A DNA stretch of 32,559 nt from Actinomycetota bacterium (GCA_009704985.1 WLDE01000018.1:1-32559), one strand, 5' to 3'. Counted from the stretch's first letter, positions 6,917 through 15,008 are shown. Numbers and translations are program-made. The notes: a model not told the origin generated them from the sequence alone.

Positions 6917-7876
6917 ATGACCGCGATCGAGGGCTACGAACTGGGTCTGCACGAGCTGGGCGACGGCTGCCACGCGTATCTGCAGCCCGACGGCGGCTGG
7001 GGCTGGAGCAATGCGGGGCTGGTGGTCGGTGACGGCGCGTCGTTGCTCGTCGACACCCTGTTCGACCTGCCGCTCACGCGCCGGATGCTCGACGCGATGG
7101 CGCCGGTCACGCGCACCGCGCCGATCGGCACGCTCGTGAACACTCACGCGAACGGCGACCACTGCTACGGCAATCAGCTCGTCGACCGGGCCGAGATCAT
7201 CTCGAGCGTGGCGACCGCGCACGAGATGACCGAGGTGCCGCCGGCGATGCTCGCCGCGCTCAACGGGGCGCCCGGCGAGGTGGGCGACCTGTTCCGCTCG
7301 TTCTTCGGCGCGTTCGAGTTCGACGGCATCGAGCTGCGGCTGCCGACACGCACCTTCGAGCGTCGCCTCGAGGTGGAGGTGGGCGGCCGCGTGGTCGAGC
7401 TGATCGAGGTGGGGCCCGCGCACACCTCGGGCGACACGATCGTCGTCGTGCCCGACGCCAAGGTCGTGTACACCGGCGACATCCTGTTCATCGGCGGCAC
7501 CCCCATCGTGTGGGCCGGACCGCTGTCGAACTGGGTGGCCGCCTGCGACATGATGCTCGGCATGGACATCGAGACCGTGGTGCCCGGCCACGGCCCGGTC
7601 ACCGACAAGGGTGGCGTGGCACAGGTGCGCGACTACCTCGAGTTCGTCGACACCGAGGCGACGGCGCGGCACCAGGCCGGTCTCGACGCCTGGGACGCGG
7701 CGCGGGAGATCGCCCAGGCGATCGGCGCGGCGCCGACGTTCGGCGAGTGGGGCGAGTTCGGTCGGATCGCCGTGAACGTCGAGACCGTCTACCGCAGCCT
7801 CGACCCCGAGCACCGCACCCCTGACGTGGTGGAGCAGTTCCGTCGCATGGCGCGGCTCGAGGCCGCGCCGCACTGA
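6917..7876 (+). CDS. Metallo-beta-lactamase-fold hydrolase
   Basis: A 319-residue MBL-fold protein, a presumed cytosolic metal-dependent hydrolase. The metal motif reads THANGDHCYGN, with His77, Asp81 and His82 but Asn79 in place of the second His of HxHxDH. Later ligands are His169 (GPAHTSGD), Asp188 (YTGDILFIGG) and His225 (VPGHGP). The HxNGDH form is known in an MBL subfamily common in actinobacteria. The C-terminal 90 residues are helical (DTEATARHQAGLDAWDAAREIAQ). The lycopene cyclase gene begins 23 bases after the stop on the same strand, so they may be co-transcribed. Substrate is not predictable. Confidence 0.9.
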   Translation: MTAIEGYELGLHELGDGCHAYLQPDGGWGWSNAGLVVGDGASLLVDTLFDLPLTRRMLDAMAPVTRTAPIGTLVNTHANGDHCYGNQLVDRAEIISSVATAHEMTEVPPAMLAALNGAPGEVGDLFRSFFGAFEFDGIELRLPTRTFERRLEVEVGGRVVELIEVGPAHTSGDTIVVVPDAKVVYTGDILFIGGTPIVWAGPLSNWVAACDMMLGMDIETVVPGHGPVTDKGGVAQVRDYLEFVDTEATARHQAGLDAWDAAREIAQAIGAAPTFGEWGEFGRIAVNVETVYRSLDPEHRTPDVVEQFRRMARLEAAPH

Positions 7877-7899
7877 CGCCTCCGTCCCGACCTCGCCCC

Positions 7900-9075
7900 A
7901 TGACCCTTCCCGCGCACGACGTCGTCGTCCTCGGTGACGGACCCGCGGGCCGAGCGCTCGGTGCGGCGTGCCGCGACCGGGGTCTCGACGCAGTGGTGGT
8001 CGGTCCCGATCACGCGTGGACCTCCACCTTCGGTGCGTGGGTGGACGAGGTGCCCGACCACCGGGGTGCGTTCGTCGCCGAGACCGCGATCGACGTGGTC
8101 GCCGGTGAGCGCCGGCGCCTCGGCCGCACCTACGCGGTGTTCCACAACCAGTGTCTGCGGGCGTCGCTCGACCGGGCGCCGCGCGTGGTCGACACGGTCG
8201 TCGCGGTGCAGCACCACACCTGGGGAGCCGTCGTCCGCACCGCCGGCGGCACTCCGCTGACGGCCGCGGTGGTGGTGGACGCGGCCGGCGCCGGTGGGGT
8301 GGCGCTCGATCGCGACGTGCACCCGGAGCGCACCTCGTTCCAGACGGCGTACGGCCTCGTGCTGTCCGAGCGGCCCGACGTCGGTGGTGACGCAGCCGTG
8401 CTGATGGACTGGCGACCCGCCCGCGGAGGCGCCGCGGGAGCGGAGGAACCGACGTTCCTCTACGTGCTGCCCCTCGGTGGTGGTCGCTGGTTGGTGGAGG
8501 AGACGTCGCTCGCACGACGGCGGCCGATGGCGGTGGACGAGCTCCGCGCCCGTCTCGCCGCCCGGTTGGGTGCCGACCTCACCGACCGCGCCGAGCACGT
8601 CGAGGTGGTGTCGATCCCCATGCGTCCCGGTGTGCCCGGCCGGCTGCAGCCCACCGTCGGCTTCGGTGCCGCGGCGGGCTACGTGCACCCGGCCACCGGC
8701 TACTCGGTCACCGCGTCGCTCCGGGCTGCTCCCCGGGTGGCGGCGGCGATCGCCTCGGCGCGGTCGAGCACGGCCGATCCGGCGCGAGCTGCCCGGGCGG
8801 CGTGGGATGCGGTGTGGCCGCGCCCGCAGCGGCGCACCCGCGCCCTGCACGACTACGGGCTCGAGGTGTTGCTCGGGTTCGGCGCCGACGACGTGGCCGC
8901 GTTCTTCGGCACGTTCTTCTCGCTGCCCCACGACGTCTGGTCGCCGTACCTGCGGGTGGACGCCGCACCCGGCGAGGTGGCACGCGCGATGTCGGCGGTG
9001 TTCAGCCGTGCACCGTGGGGTCTGCGTCGCCGGCTGGCGACCGGCCGTCCCCCGCTGCCGCGCCGGCCGCGCTGA
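7900..9075 (+). CDS. crtL: Lycopene cyclase, CrtL family
   Basis: A 391-residue flavoprotein of the CrtL lycopene beta/epsilon-cyclase family, which cyclises the ends of lycopene to beta-carotene-type rings. Visible motifs in order are: dinucleotide-binding VVVLGDGPAGRAL (residues 8-20), FGAWVDE (44-50), FQTAYGL (147-153), MDWRP (169-173), FLYVLPLGGGRWLVEETSLARR (186-207) and VGFGAAAGYVHPATGYS (253-269). These match the family in order and spacing. No other carotenoid gene lies in the window, so it acts with enzymes encoded elsewhere. The last 74 bases overlap tail-to-tail with the SURF1 gene. No Shine-Dalgarno is seen; it may rely on read-through from the MBL gene 23 bp upstream. Confidence 0.9.
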   Translation: MTLPAHDVVVLGDGPAGRALGAACRDRGLDAVVVGPDHAWTSTFGAWVDEVPDHRGAFVAETAIDVVAGERRRLGRTYAVFHNQCLRASLDRAPRVVDTVVAVQHHTWGAVVRTAGGTPLTAAVVVDAAGAGGVALDRDVHPERTSFQTAYGLVLSERPDVGGDAAVLMDWRPARGGAAGAEEPTFLYVLPLGGGRWLVEETSLARRRPMAVDELRARLAARLGADLTDRAEHVEVVSIPMRPGVPGRLQPTVGFGAAAGYVHPATGYSVTASLRAAPRVAAAIASARSSTADPARAARAAWDAVWPRPQRRTRALHDYGLEVLLGFGADDVAAFFGTFFSLPHDVWSPYLRVDAAPGEVARAMSAVFSRAPWGLRRRLATGRPPLPRRPR

Positions 9076-9901
9076 GCGACGTGGCGCCCACGGCGGCGTC
9101 GCCGTCCGCAGTCTCGCGTGACTCGCCGGTCGCACCGGTGGGGACGGTCGGGTCGGTCGTGGCGGCCTGGGCAGCGGCACGGTCGCGCCGGTGCTGGCGG
9201 ATGCTGCGGCGCACGGCGAGCACCCAGCCGAGCGCCACGAACCCGGCGAAGATCCACCACTGCACCATGTACGACAGGTGCGGTCCCTCGGAGAGGTCGG
9301 GGTCGGGGAGCGGGATCGGCAGGTCGCCCTGGGCCGGCGACGCCCCGAGCACGTCGACGTAGACCGGCAGCACCTCGGCGGGCAGCTGCTCGGCCAGACG
9401 CGGGATGTCGATGCGGAACACCTCGCGGAGCTCGCCGGCGCCCTCGGTGAGCCCGCCGATCGAGCGCTCCTGGGTCTCGCGAAGGCGACCCGTCACCACC
9501 ACCTCGCCGGTCGTGGGGGCGGGCACGTCGAACGTGGACGGCACGAAGCCGCGGTTCACGAGCACCAGGCGGCCGTCGGCGAGCTGCAGCGGCGTGACGG
9601 CGTTGACGCCGCTGAAGCCGTCCTGCGAGCGGTTCACCACGATCACCTGCTCGTCGGCGAGGTAGGTGCCCGTTGCGGTGACCGTGCGCCACTGCACGTC
9701 GTCGGGGTCGACGCCGTCGATCACGACGTCCTCGATCGGCACGATCGGTTCGGTGGCGCGGGCCCGGACCTCCGCGTTGAACTCGCGGCGCTCGTCGAGA
9801 CGGTGCTTCTGCCAGAGACCGAGGTTGATCATGAGCACGATCATCCCGATCACCAGCAGGTGGAAGCCGAGCCACTTGGGGCGGAGCAGGAACCGGTACA
9901 T
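9002..9901 (-). CDS. SURF1 family protein (cytochrome oxidase assembly)
   Basis: A 299-residue membrane protein of the SURF1/Shy1 family, which helps assemble the haem a3 site of cytochrome c oxidase. It has the two-helix layout of the family: a transmembrane segment near residues 12-29, an exterior domain with LVNRGFVP (115-121) and GRLRETQE, then HLSYMVQWW and a second segment at about 212-231. After that is a 65-residue Ala/Gly/Thr/Asp-rich tail that is disordered and partly antisense to the end of the lycopene cyclase. The ATG shares its A with the PhyH stop (TGATG), implying translational coupling. No cox genes are in view. Confidence 0.9.
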   Translation of the reverse strand: MYRFLLRPKWLGFHLLVIGMIVLMINLGLWQKHRLDERREFNAEVRARATEPIVPIEDVVIDGVDPDDVQWRTVTATGTYLADEQVIVVNRSQDGFSGVNAVTPLQLADGRLVLVNRGFVPSTFDVPAPTTGEVVVTGRLRETQERSIGGLTEGAGELREVFRIDIPRLAEQLPAEVLPVYVDVLGASPAQGDLPIPLPDPDLSEGPHLSYMVQWWIFAGFVALGWVLAVRRSIRQHRRDRAAAQAATTDPTVPTGATGESRETADGDAAVGATSLSAAGAAAGDGRSPAGDADPTVHG

Positions 9902-10743
9902 CAGCTGCGATCCCAGAGCATGCGGTGGCCGCGGTCGTCGCCGAGCAGCACGTCGGCGGGGGTGCGGCGGTCGATGTGCCCGACGAGCCCGCGGTACACG
10001 CCGAAGCCGCACAGCTCCTGCAGCGTCGGGTCGAAGGTGCGCACGAGCTCGAGTGGCAACCCCAACTGCTGGTTCTCCTGCTGGCGGATCCAGCCGGCGC
10101 AGTAGTTCATCGCGATGCCCATGCGGCGCCGCTCGGTGCCGTTGGCACCTCCGCCGTGCCACAGCGAGCCGTGCCACACGAGGATGCTGCCGGCGGGCAT
10201 CTCGGCGCAGATGCTGTCGTAGTGCTGGCCGTACACCGGCGAGTCGTCCGCAAGGTGGGTGCCGGGGATGATGCGGGTGGCGCCGTTGGCCTCGGTGAAA
10301 TCGGTGATCGCCCACATGCTGTTGGCGGTGATGGCCCGGTGCGGCTTGGGCATCGGCAGCACCTGGTCGTCGGCGTGGATCGGTTGGGCGACCTCGCCGG
10401 GCCCGATGGTGATGCTCGACAGGCTGCTGACGAGCGGTCCGTCGCCGAGCAGGTGGTGCATCAGCGGGAGCACCACCGGGTGGACGGGGATCTGCCGGTA
10501 CAGCTCGCCGTGGGCGAGGAGGTTGTACACGCGGTGGGTGGAGCGGCCCTCGAAGCCGTTGGTGCCCGGGCCGATGCCGAGCTCGCGCTCGAGTCGTTCG
10601 ACGTCGGCGTGGAGGGCGGCGGCGGTGTCGGCGTCGAAGGCGTCGCGCACGATGGCGTAGCCGTCGCGGTCGAGGTCGGTCCGGTACGTCGCGAGCGGAT
10701 CGGGGACCGTCACGGCGTCGGAGTCGGCGAGCGTGGAGCCCAT
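9901..10743 (-). CDS. Phytanoyl-CoA dioxygenase (PhyH) family protein
   Basis: A 280-residue Fe(II)/2-oxoglutarate-dependent dioxygenase of the PhyH family, which hydroxylates small molecules. The N-terminal YRTDLDRDGYAIVRDAFD is a typical opening; the iron-binding HxD is His123/Asp125 in QPIHADDQ; the distal His is in WHGSLWHGGGANGTERRR (His191 or His196) and the following Arg cluster probably binds 2-oxoglutarate. TRIIPGTHLADD is a family strand. Length fits. The start codon lies 23 bp from the divergent SDR gene, with a -10-like TAGCGT 7 bases upstream. The stop overlaps the SURF1 start by one base. The coupling to SURF1 has no obvious functional reason; substrate unknown. Confidence 0.9.
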   Translation of the reverse strand: MGSTLADSDAVTVPDPLATYRTDLDRDGYAIVRDAFDADTAAALHADVERLERELGIGPGTNGFEGRSTHRVYNLLAHGELYRQIPVHPVVLPLMHHLLGDGPLVSSLSSITIGPGEVAQPIHADDQVLPMPKPHRAITANSMWAITDFTEANGATRIIPGTHLADDSPVYGQHYDSICAEMPAGSILVWHGSLWHGGGANGTERRRMGIAMNYCAGWIRQQENQQLGLPLELVRTFDPTLQELCGFGVYRGLVGHIDRRTPADVLLGDDRGHRMLWDRS

Positions 10744-10766
10744 GGGGGCGACGCTACTGTCGCCCC
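10744..10766. promoter_or_regulatory. 23-bp divergent promoter built on a perfect inverted repeat
   Basis: The whole gap between the PhyH ATG (10743, minus) and the SDR GTG (10767, plus) is 23 bp. It contains GGGGCGAC (10745-10752), a 6-bp centre and GTCGCCCC (10759-10766), a perfect 8-bp inverted repeat. The plus strand has TACTGT (10755-10760) six bases before GTG; the minus strand has TAGCGT (10756-10751) seven bases before ATG. Both genes therefore appear to start leaderless from overlapping -10 boxes, and a symmetric repressor bound here would block both. Confidence 0.6.
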
Positions 10767-11549
10767 GTGCCCGAACCGCAGCAGTCGTCCCGGGCGCTCG
10801 TCACGGGCGCCGGCTCACCGGGCGGCATCGGGTTCGCCGCGGCCCGCCGGCTGGCCGCCCGCGGGCACCACGTGATGCTGGTGGCAACGACCGACCGGAT
10901 CCACGAGCGGGCCTCCGAGCTGGTCGCGGCGGGCGGTTCGGCCGAGGGATGGGTGTGCGATCTACGCGACGCCGACGCGGTGGCCGAGCTGGTGGCGCAC
11001 GCCTCGGCGGCGGGGCGGCTCGACGTGGTGGTGAACAACGCGGGGATGGCGTCGCAGGGTGCCGGCACCGACGAGGCGGCGCTGGTGGAGTCGCTGTCGC
11101 TGTCGGCGTGGGAGGACACCCTGGCCCGCAACCTCACGTCCACGTTCCTGGTGTGCCGCGCCGCGGTGCCGGTGATGCGCGCCCGGGGGTACGGCCGGAT
11201 CGTGAACGTCGCCTCCACCACCGGGGCGGTCTCCGCGTTCGAGACGGCGGGTGCCTACGCCGCCGCCAAGGCCGGGATGCTCGGGCTCACCCGCACGCTG
11301 GCGCTCGAGGTGGCCGGGGCCGGCATCACCGTGAACGCGATCGCGCCCGGCTGGATCGACACGCCGTCCGCCACCGACTGGGAGCGGCGCGCCGGTGAGG
11401 CGTCGCCGGTGGGGCGCAGCGGCACGGCGGACGAGGTGGCGGCCACGATCGAGTTCCTCGCGTCCCGCGACGCGTCGTACGTCACCGGGTCGCTGCTGGT
11501 GGTGGACGGCGGCAACCACGTGGTCGAGGCGCTCGCCGACCGACCGTGA
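10767..11549 (+). CDS. SDR-family oxidoreductase
   Basis: A 260-residue classical short-chain dehydrogenase/reductase. The motifs are ALVTGAGSPGGIGFAAAR (residues 10-27), CDLRDADA, VVVNNAGM (87-94), Ser150 in RIVNVAST, Tyr164/Lys168 in GAYAAAKAGMLGL, and the late ITVNAIAPGWIDTP and YVTGSLLVVDGGN. FabG-like enzymes and many catabolic alcohol dehydrogenases share this form, so substrate is open. It starts with GTG at 10767, with a -10-like box 6 bases before. It is divergent from the PhyH gene across a 23-bp palindromic promoter, suggesting shared regulation and perhaps one pathway in which a hydroxylated product is oxidised (inference). Confidence 0.92.
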   Translation: MPEPQQSSRALVTGAGSPGGIGFAAARRLAARGHHVMLVATTDRIHERASELVAAGGSAEGWVCDLRDADAVAELVAHASAAGRLDVVVNNAGMASQGAGTDEAALVESLSLSAWEDTLARNLTSTFLVCRAAVPVMRARGYGRIVNVASTTGAVSAFETAGAYAAAKAGMLGLTRTLALEVAGAGITVNAIAPGWIDTPSATDWERRAGEASPVGRSGTADEVAATIEFLASRDASYVTGSLLVVDGGNHVVEALADRP

Positions 11550-11610
11550 CCCGCACCCTCGCCGAAACCCAGGGGCCGGCGTCGCGGGTGCACAGTAGCC
11601 TCGGACGACC

Positions 11611-12876
11611 GTGAGCCGGGTCGTCGACGCCATCAGCCCGCCGCGCCTCGGTGGCGTGTACCGGCGGGTGCTGCTGTCGTCGTGGACGACCAACCTGGGC
11701 GACGGGATCGCCCTCGCGGCGGGTCCGTTGCTGGTGGCGTCGCAGACCGACGAACCGTTGCTGGTGGCGATGGCGGCGCTGCTGCAGCGCCTGCCGTGGT
11801 TGCTGTTCGGTCTCTACGCCGGGGTGGTGGCCGATCGCCACGACCGCCGGCGGATCGTGGTGGTCGCGAACCTGGCGCGCGCCGCCGTGCTGGCGTTGCT
11901 CGTCGGGTGCGTCGCGCTCGACGTGCTGAGCGTCGCGGTGGTGCTGGTGTCGGTGTTCCTCATCGGTCTGGCCGAGGTGTTCGCCGACACGACGGCCGGG
12001 ACGTTGATGCCGATGATCGTGGAGTCGTCCGACCTCGGCCTCGCGAACTCCCGGTTGCAGGCGGGCCACGTGGTGGTGAACCAGTTGGCCGGCCCGCCCG
12101 TCGGCGCGTTCCTGTTCGCCGCCGGCATCGCGTGGCCGCTCGCCGCGCAGGTGGTGTGCTTCGCCGCCGGCGCACTGGTGCTGGCGAAGGTGAGCTTGGC
12201 CGTGCCGGTTCGCGAGCCGGGGGAGCGGCAGGCCCGGCGGGAGATCGCGGACGGGCTGCGCTGGCTCTGGCGGCACGGTGCGGTGCGCACCCTCACGCTC
12301 ACGGTGGTGTGCTTCAACGTCACCTTCGGTGCCGCGTGGTCGGTGCTGGTGCTCGTGGCGACCGAGCGGCTCGGGATGGGCGAGATCGGCTTCGGGATCC
12401 TCACCACGATGAGCGCGCTGGGCGCACTGCTGGGTGCCGGGGCGTATCGCTGGATCACCGAACGCGTGAGCCTGGCGAACGTGATGCGCGCCGGCCTGGT
12501 GATCGAGACCGGCACGCACCTCGCGCTCGCCACCACCAGGTCGCCGTTGGTGGCGATGCCGGTGCTGTTCCTGTTCGGGGTGCACGAGGCGGCGTGGGGC
12601 ACCACGGCCGTCACGATCCGCCAGCGTGCCGTGCCCGACGAACTGCAGGGGCGCGTGAACGCCGCCTACCTGCTCGGCGTGTTCGGCGGGCTCGTGATCG
12701 GAGCCGCGCTCGGCGGCCTGCTCGCGAGCATCTGGGGCGTCACGGCGCCGTTCTGGTTCGCCTTCGCCGGGTCGGGGTTGCTGCTCGTGCTGATCTGGCG
12801 CACGCTCGAGCACATCTCCCACGCCGGAGAACGCGGCCCGGCGACGGACGAGGGTCCGGCGGCGGCCGCTGAGTAG
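11611..12876 (+). CDS. MFS transporter (EntS/MFS_3-like)
   Basis: A 421-residue major facilitator superfamily permease with about ten to twelve hydrophobic segments from residue 20 to 400. The opening YRRVLLSSWTTNLGDGIALAAGPLLVASQT and the loop YAGVVADRHDRRRIVV match the MFS_3 group that includes the enterobactin exporter EntS and macrolide efflux proteins; the second-half repeat shows QRAVPDELQGRVNAAYLL. It is therefore most likely a small-molecule exporter of the inner membrane. It starts with GTG at 11611 (TAGCCT 9 bases upstream). The phosphotransferase gene follows after 12 bases on the same strand, so the two probably form an operon. Confidence 0.9.
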   Translation: MSRVVDAISPPRLGGVYRRVLLSSWTTNLGDGIALAAGPLLVASQTDEPLLVAMAALLQRLPWLLFGLYAGVVADRHDRRRIVVVANLARAAVLALLVGCVALDVLSVAVVLVSVFLIGLAEVFADTTAGTLMPMIVESSDLGLANSRLQAGHVVVNQLAGPPVGAFLFAAGIAWPLAAQVVCFAAGALVLAKVSLAVPVREPGERQARREIADGLRWLWRHGAVRTLTLTVVCFNVTFGAAWSVLVLVATERLGMGEIGFGILTTMSALGALLGAGAYRWITERVSLANVMRAGLVIETGTHLALATTRSPLVAMPVLFLFGVHEAAWGTTAVTIRQRAVPDELQGRVNAAYLLGVFGGLVIGAALGGLLASIWGVTAPFWFAFAGSGLLLVLIWRTLEHISHAGERGPATDEGPAAAAE

Positions 12877-12888
12877 GGTCGGGCGCCG

Positions 12889-13959
12889 ATGAGCGACCAC
12901 GACCTGCTGCCCGCGTTCTTGACCCCCGCCTGGCTGGGCGAGGTGCTCGGCCACGAGGTGCGCGACCTCGGGGTGCGCCGCATCGGCGACGGACTGGTGG
13001 GGATGAACCTGCGCCTGAGGGTCGGCTACGCCGACCCCGATGCCGCGGCGACGGCAGGCGCACCGGCCACGGTGGTGGCCAAGCTGCCGTCACCGGACCC
13101 GACGAGCCGGGCGACGGGGGTGGCGTTGCGGAACTACGAGCGCGAGGTGAAGTTCTACCGCGACCTCGCCGGCACCCTCGACATCCGCGTGGCCCACTGC
13201 TGGCACGCCGACTGGGACGAGGCGAGCGGCGACTTCGTGCTCGTGCTGGAGGACCTCGCGCCGGGTGAGCAGGGCAACCAGCTCACCGGGTGCACGGTCG
13301 AGCAGGCCCGCACCGCGGTGCTCGAGCTGGCGAAGCTCCACGGACCGCGCTGGGGCGACCCCACGCTGGCCGACATCGAGTGGCTCGGACGCCGTACCAG
13401 CCGGGAGGACAGCGAACGCCTCGCCGGCATGTACCAGCTGTTCCTGCCCGGCTTCCTCGCCACCTACTCGACGTACCTCGACGACGACCAGCAGCGGCTC
13501 GTGACCGAGTTCGCCTCGCGGGTGGTCGAGTGGGCCGAGACGGCCGGGTCGGGGCCGCTCACGGTCACCCACGGCGACTACCGCCTCGACAACCTGATGT
13601 TCGCCTCGCCGGCGGGCGGCTACCCGGTGGCCGCCGTCGACTGGCAGTCGCCGGGGCACGGCCCGGGCATCAACGACGTCAGCTACTTCCTCGGTGCCGG
13701 CCTGCTGCCCGAGCAGCGCCGGGCCGTGGAACGCGACCTGGTGCGCGAGTACGCCGAGGCGCTGCGCGCCTACGACGTCACGATCGACGACGACGAGCTC
13801 TGGCGGCTCTACGCCCGCGGTGCGTACGCCGGCGTGATCATGACGGTGGTCGCGTCGCAGATCGTGGCGACCACCGATCGCAGCGAGGCGCTCTTCGAGG
13901 CGATGGGCACCCGGCACACGCGCCACGCCCTCGACCTCGACGCCGCCTCGCTCATCTGA
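12889..13959 (+). CDS. Phosphotransferase family protein (APH/EcKL-like)
   Basis: A 356-residue kinase-like protein of the aminoglycoside phosphotransferase/ecdysteroid-kinase-like fold. Lys65 in VVAKLPSPD is the likely ATP-binding lysine, NYEREVKFY (82-90) supplies the helix Glu, the catalytic loop is THGDYRLDNLMF (HGD..N, residues 228-235) and Asp251 in AAVDWQSPG is the metal-binding Asp. GPGINDVSYFLGAGL follows, as in EcKL proteins. It should phosphorylate a hydroxyl on a small molecule. The gene lies 12 bases after an MFS exporter gene, a pairing seen for drug modification plus efflux, but resistance is only a guess. TAGGGT occurs 9 bases before the ATG. Confidence 0.88.
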   Translation: MSDHDLLPAFLTPAWLGEVLGHEVRDLGVRRIGDGLVGMNLRLRVGYADPDAAATAGAPATVVAKLPSPDPTSRATGVALRNYEREVKFYRDLAGTLDIRVAHCWHADWDEASGDFVLVLEDLAPGEQGNQLTGCTVEQARTAVLELAKLHGPRWGDPTLADIEWLGRRTSREDSERLAGMYQLFLPGFLATYSTYLDDDQQRLVTEFASRVVEWAETAGSGPLTVTHGDYRLDNLMFASPAGGYPVAAVDWQSPGHGPGINDVSYFLGAGLLPEQRRAVERDLVREYAEALRAYDVTIDDDELWRLYARGAYAGVIMTVVASQIVATTDRSEALFEAMGTRHTRHALDLDAASLI

Positions 13960-14013
13960 CCCGGCGACCCGGATCACCGGGGCGACCGGTGTCCCCGCGC
14001 GGCGGGCCACGGG

Positions 14014-14026
14014 TAGCGTCGGAGCC
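14014..14026 (+). promoter_or_regulatory. Leaderless-type -10 box for DUF4262 gene
   Basis: TAGCGT at 14014-14019 is followed by 7 bases and the ATG at 14027, with no Shine-Dalgarno sequence. Confidence 0.5.
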
Positions 14027-14515
14027 ATGGCGCACGAGTTGCCCGACTTCCACATCCCGCACGCGGAGAAGATCGAGTGGATGATCGAGACCAACGGGTG
14101 GGCGCTCGAACCGGTGCCCGCCCGTGTCGACGTCGATCCGCCCGTGCCGGGCTACGCGTACACGATCGGGTTCCCGGCCGCGTTCGGGTTCCCGGAGGTG
14201 CTGGTGTTCGGGCTCACGCCGGCGGCGACCAACGGCCTCGTCGGCCTGGTGGCCGACCTGCTGCGGGGTGGCACGGAGATCCCGATCGGTGTGGAGCTGG
14301 TCGGCCTGTTCGACAACGACCTGCGCTGCGTGTTCGCGCCGGTGGACGGCGATGAGTTCGGCTGGCTCACCGAGGTCGCCACCGCCTGGTACCGCTCCAC
14401 GGACTACCAGGTGGTGCAGCTGCTGTGGCCCGATCGCAACGGCTTCCTGCCCACCGAGGCCGGGTTCGACCAGCGGGTGCGGCCGGCGCAGCCCGTGATC
14501 GGCGCCGTCGGGTGA
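14027..14515 (+). CDS. DUF4262 domain protein
   Basis: A 162-residue protein of the DUF4262 family, function unknown. The family pattern is visible in EKIEWMIETNGWALEPV (15-30) and YAYTIGFPAAFGFPEVLVFGLTP (43-64), followed by a second half with FGWLTEVATAWYRSTDYQVVQLLWPDRNGFLP. No signal peptide or membrane segment is present, so it is presumably cytosolic. It is the first gene of a probable two-gene unit with the DCC-family protein, whose ATG is 25 bases beyond the stop. The start is supported by a -10-like box 7 bases upstream. Confidence 0.85.
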   Translation: MAHELPDFHIPHAEKIEWMIETNGWALEPVPARVDVDPPVPGYAYTIGFPAAFGFPEVLVFGLTPAATNGLVGLVADLLRGGTEIPIGVELVGLFDNDLRCVFAPVDGDEFGWLTEVATAWYRSTDYQVVQLLWPDRNGFLPTEAGFDQRVRPAQPVIGAVG

Positions 14516-14540
14516 GGCACCGGGTGGACGCGGGGCGACG

Positions 14541-15008
14541 ATGACCTCCACACCGGCCGTGCCGAGTGACGAGCCGCCGTCCGCCGGTCCGTCCGCCGGT
14601 CCGTCGGAGGATCCGTCCGCGTCCGATCGGCGGGTGGTGCCACCGGTGCTGCTGTTCGACGGCGACTGCGGGTTCTGCACGTCGAGCGTGGGCGTGCTGC
14701 GTCGTCTCGTTCGGCGGCTGCCGGCGGTGGTGCCCTACCAGTTCACCGAGCTCGACGGCCTCGGTGTCACCGCCGAGCAGTGCGCGGAGGCGGTGCAGTG
14801 GGTGGGTGCCGACGGTCGCGTGGCGAGCGGCCACCTGGCCGTGGCCGAGGTGCTGCTCGCCGCGGGTCGGGGATGGCCGCTCGTCGGGCGTGCGCTGCGC
14901 GCCCCGGGGATCTCGCCGATCGCGGGGGCGGTGTACCGCTGGGTGGCGCGCAACCGCCATCGGCTACCGGGTGGTACCCCGGCGTGCGCGCTCGGCCGCG
15001 ACGGCTGA
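14541..15008 (+). CDS. DCC-family thiol-disulfide oxidoreductase-like protein (DUF393)
   Basis: A 155-residue protein of the DCC/DUF393 family, named for its DxxCxxC motif, here FDGDCGFC with Asp40, Cys43 and Cys46. The rest follows the family: a helix VGVLRRLVRRL, then a variable middle with ASGHLAVAEVLLAAGRGWPLVGRAL and PGISPIAGAVYRWVARNRHRLPG before the end. These proteins are presumed thiol-disulfide oxidoreductases, often membrane-associated; the reaction is unproven. The N-terminal 30 residues are low-complexity (SAGPSAGPSEDPS), encoded by a 12-bp repeat, and may not be part of the fold. The true start could be a GTG at about 14637 (VVPPVLLFDG), which would remove this repeat. Confidence 0.82.
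   Translation: MTSTPAVPSDEPPSAGPSAGPSEDPSASDRRVVPPVLLFDGDCGFCTSSVGVLRRLVRRLPAVVPYQFTELDGLGVTAEQCAEAVQWVGADGRVASGHLAVAEVLLAAGRGWPLVGRALRAPGISPIAGAVYRWVARNRHRLPGGTPACALGRDG

Noticed and set aside
7510..7824. Plus-strand frame with alternating Arg/Gly residues inside the MBL gene
   Set aside because: Out-of-frame shadow of the MBL-fold gene.
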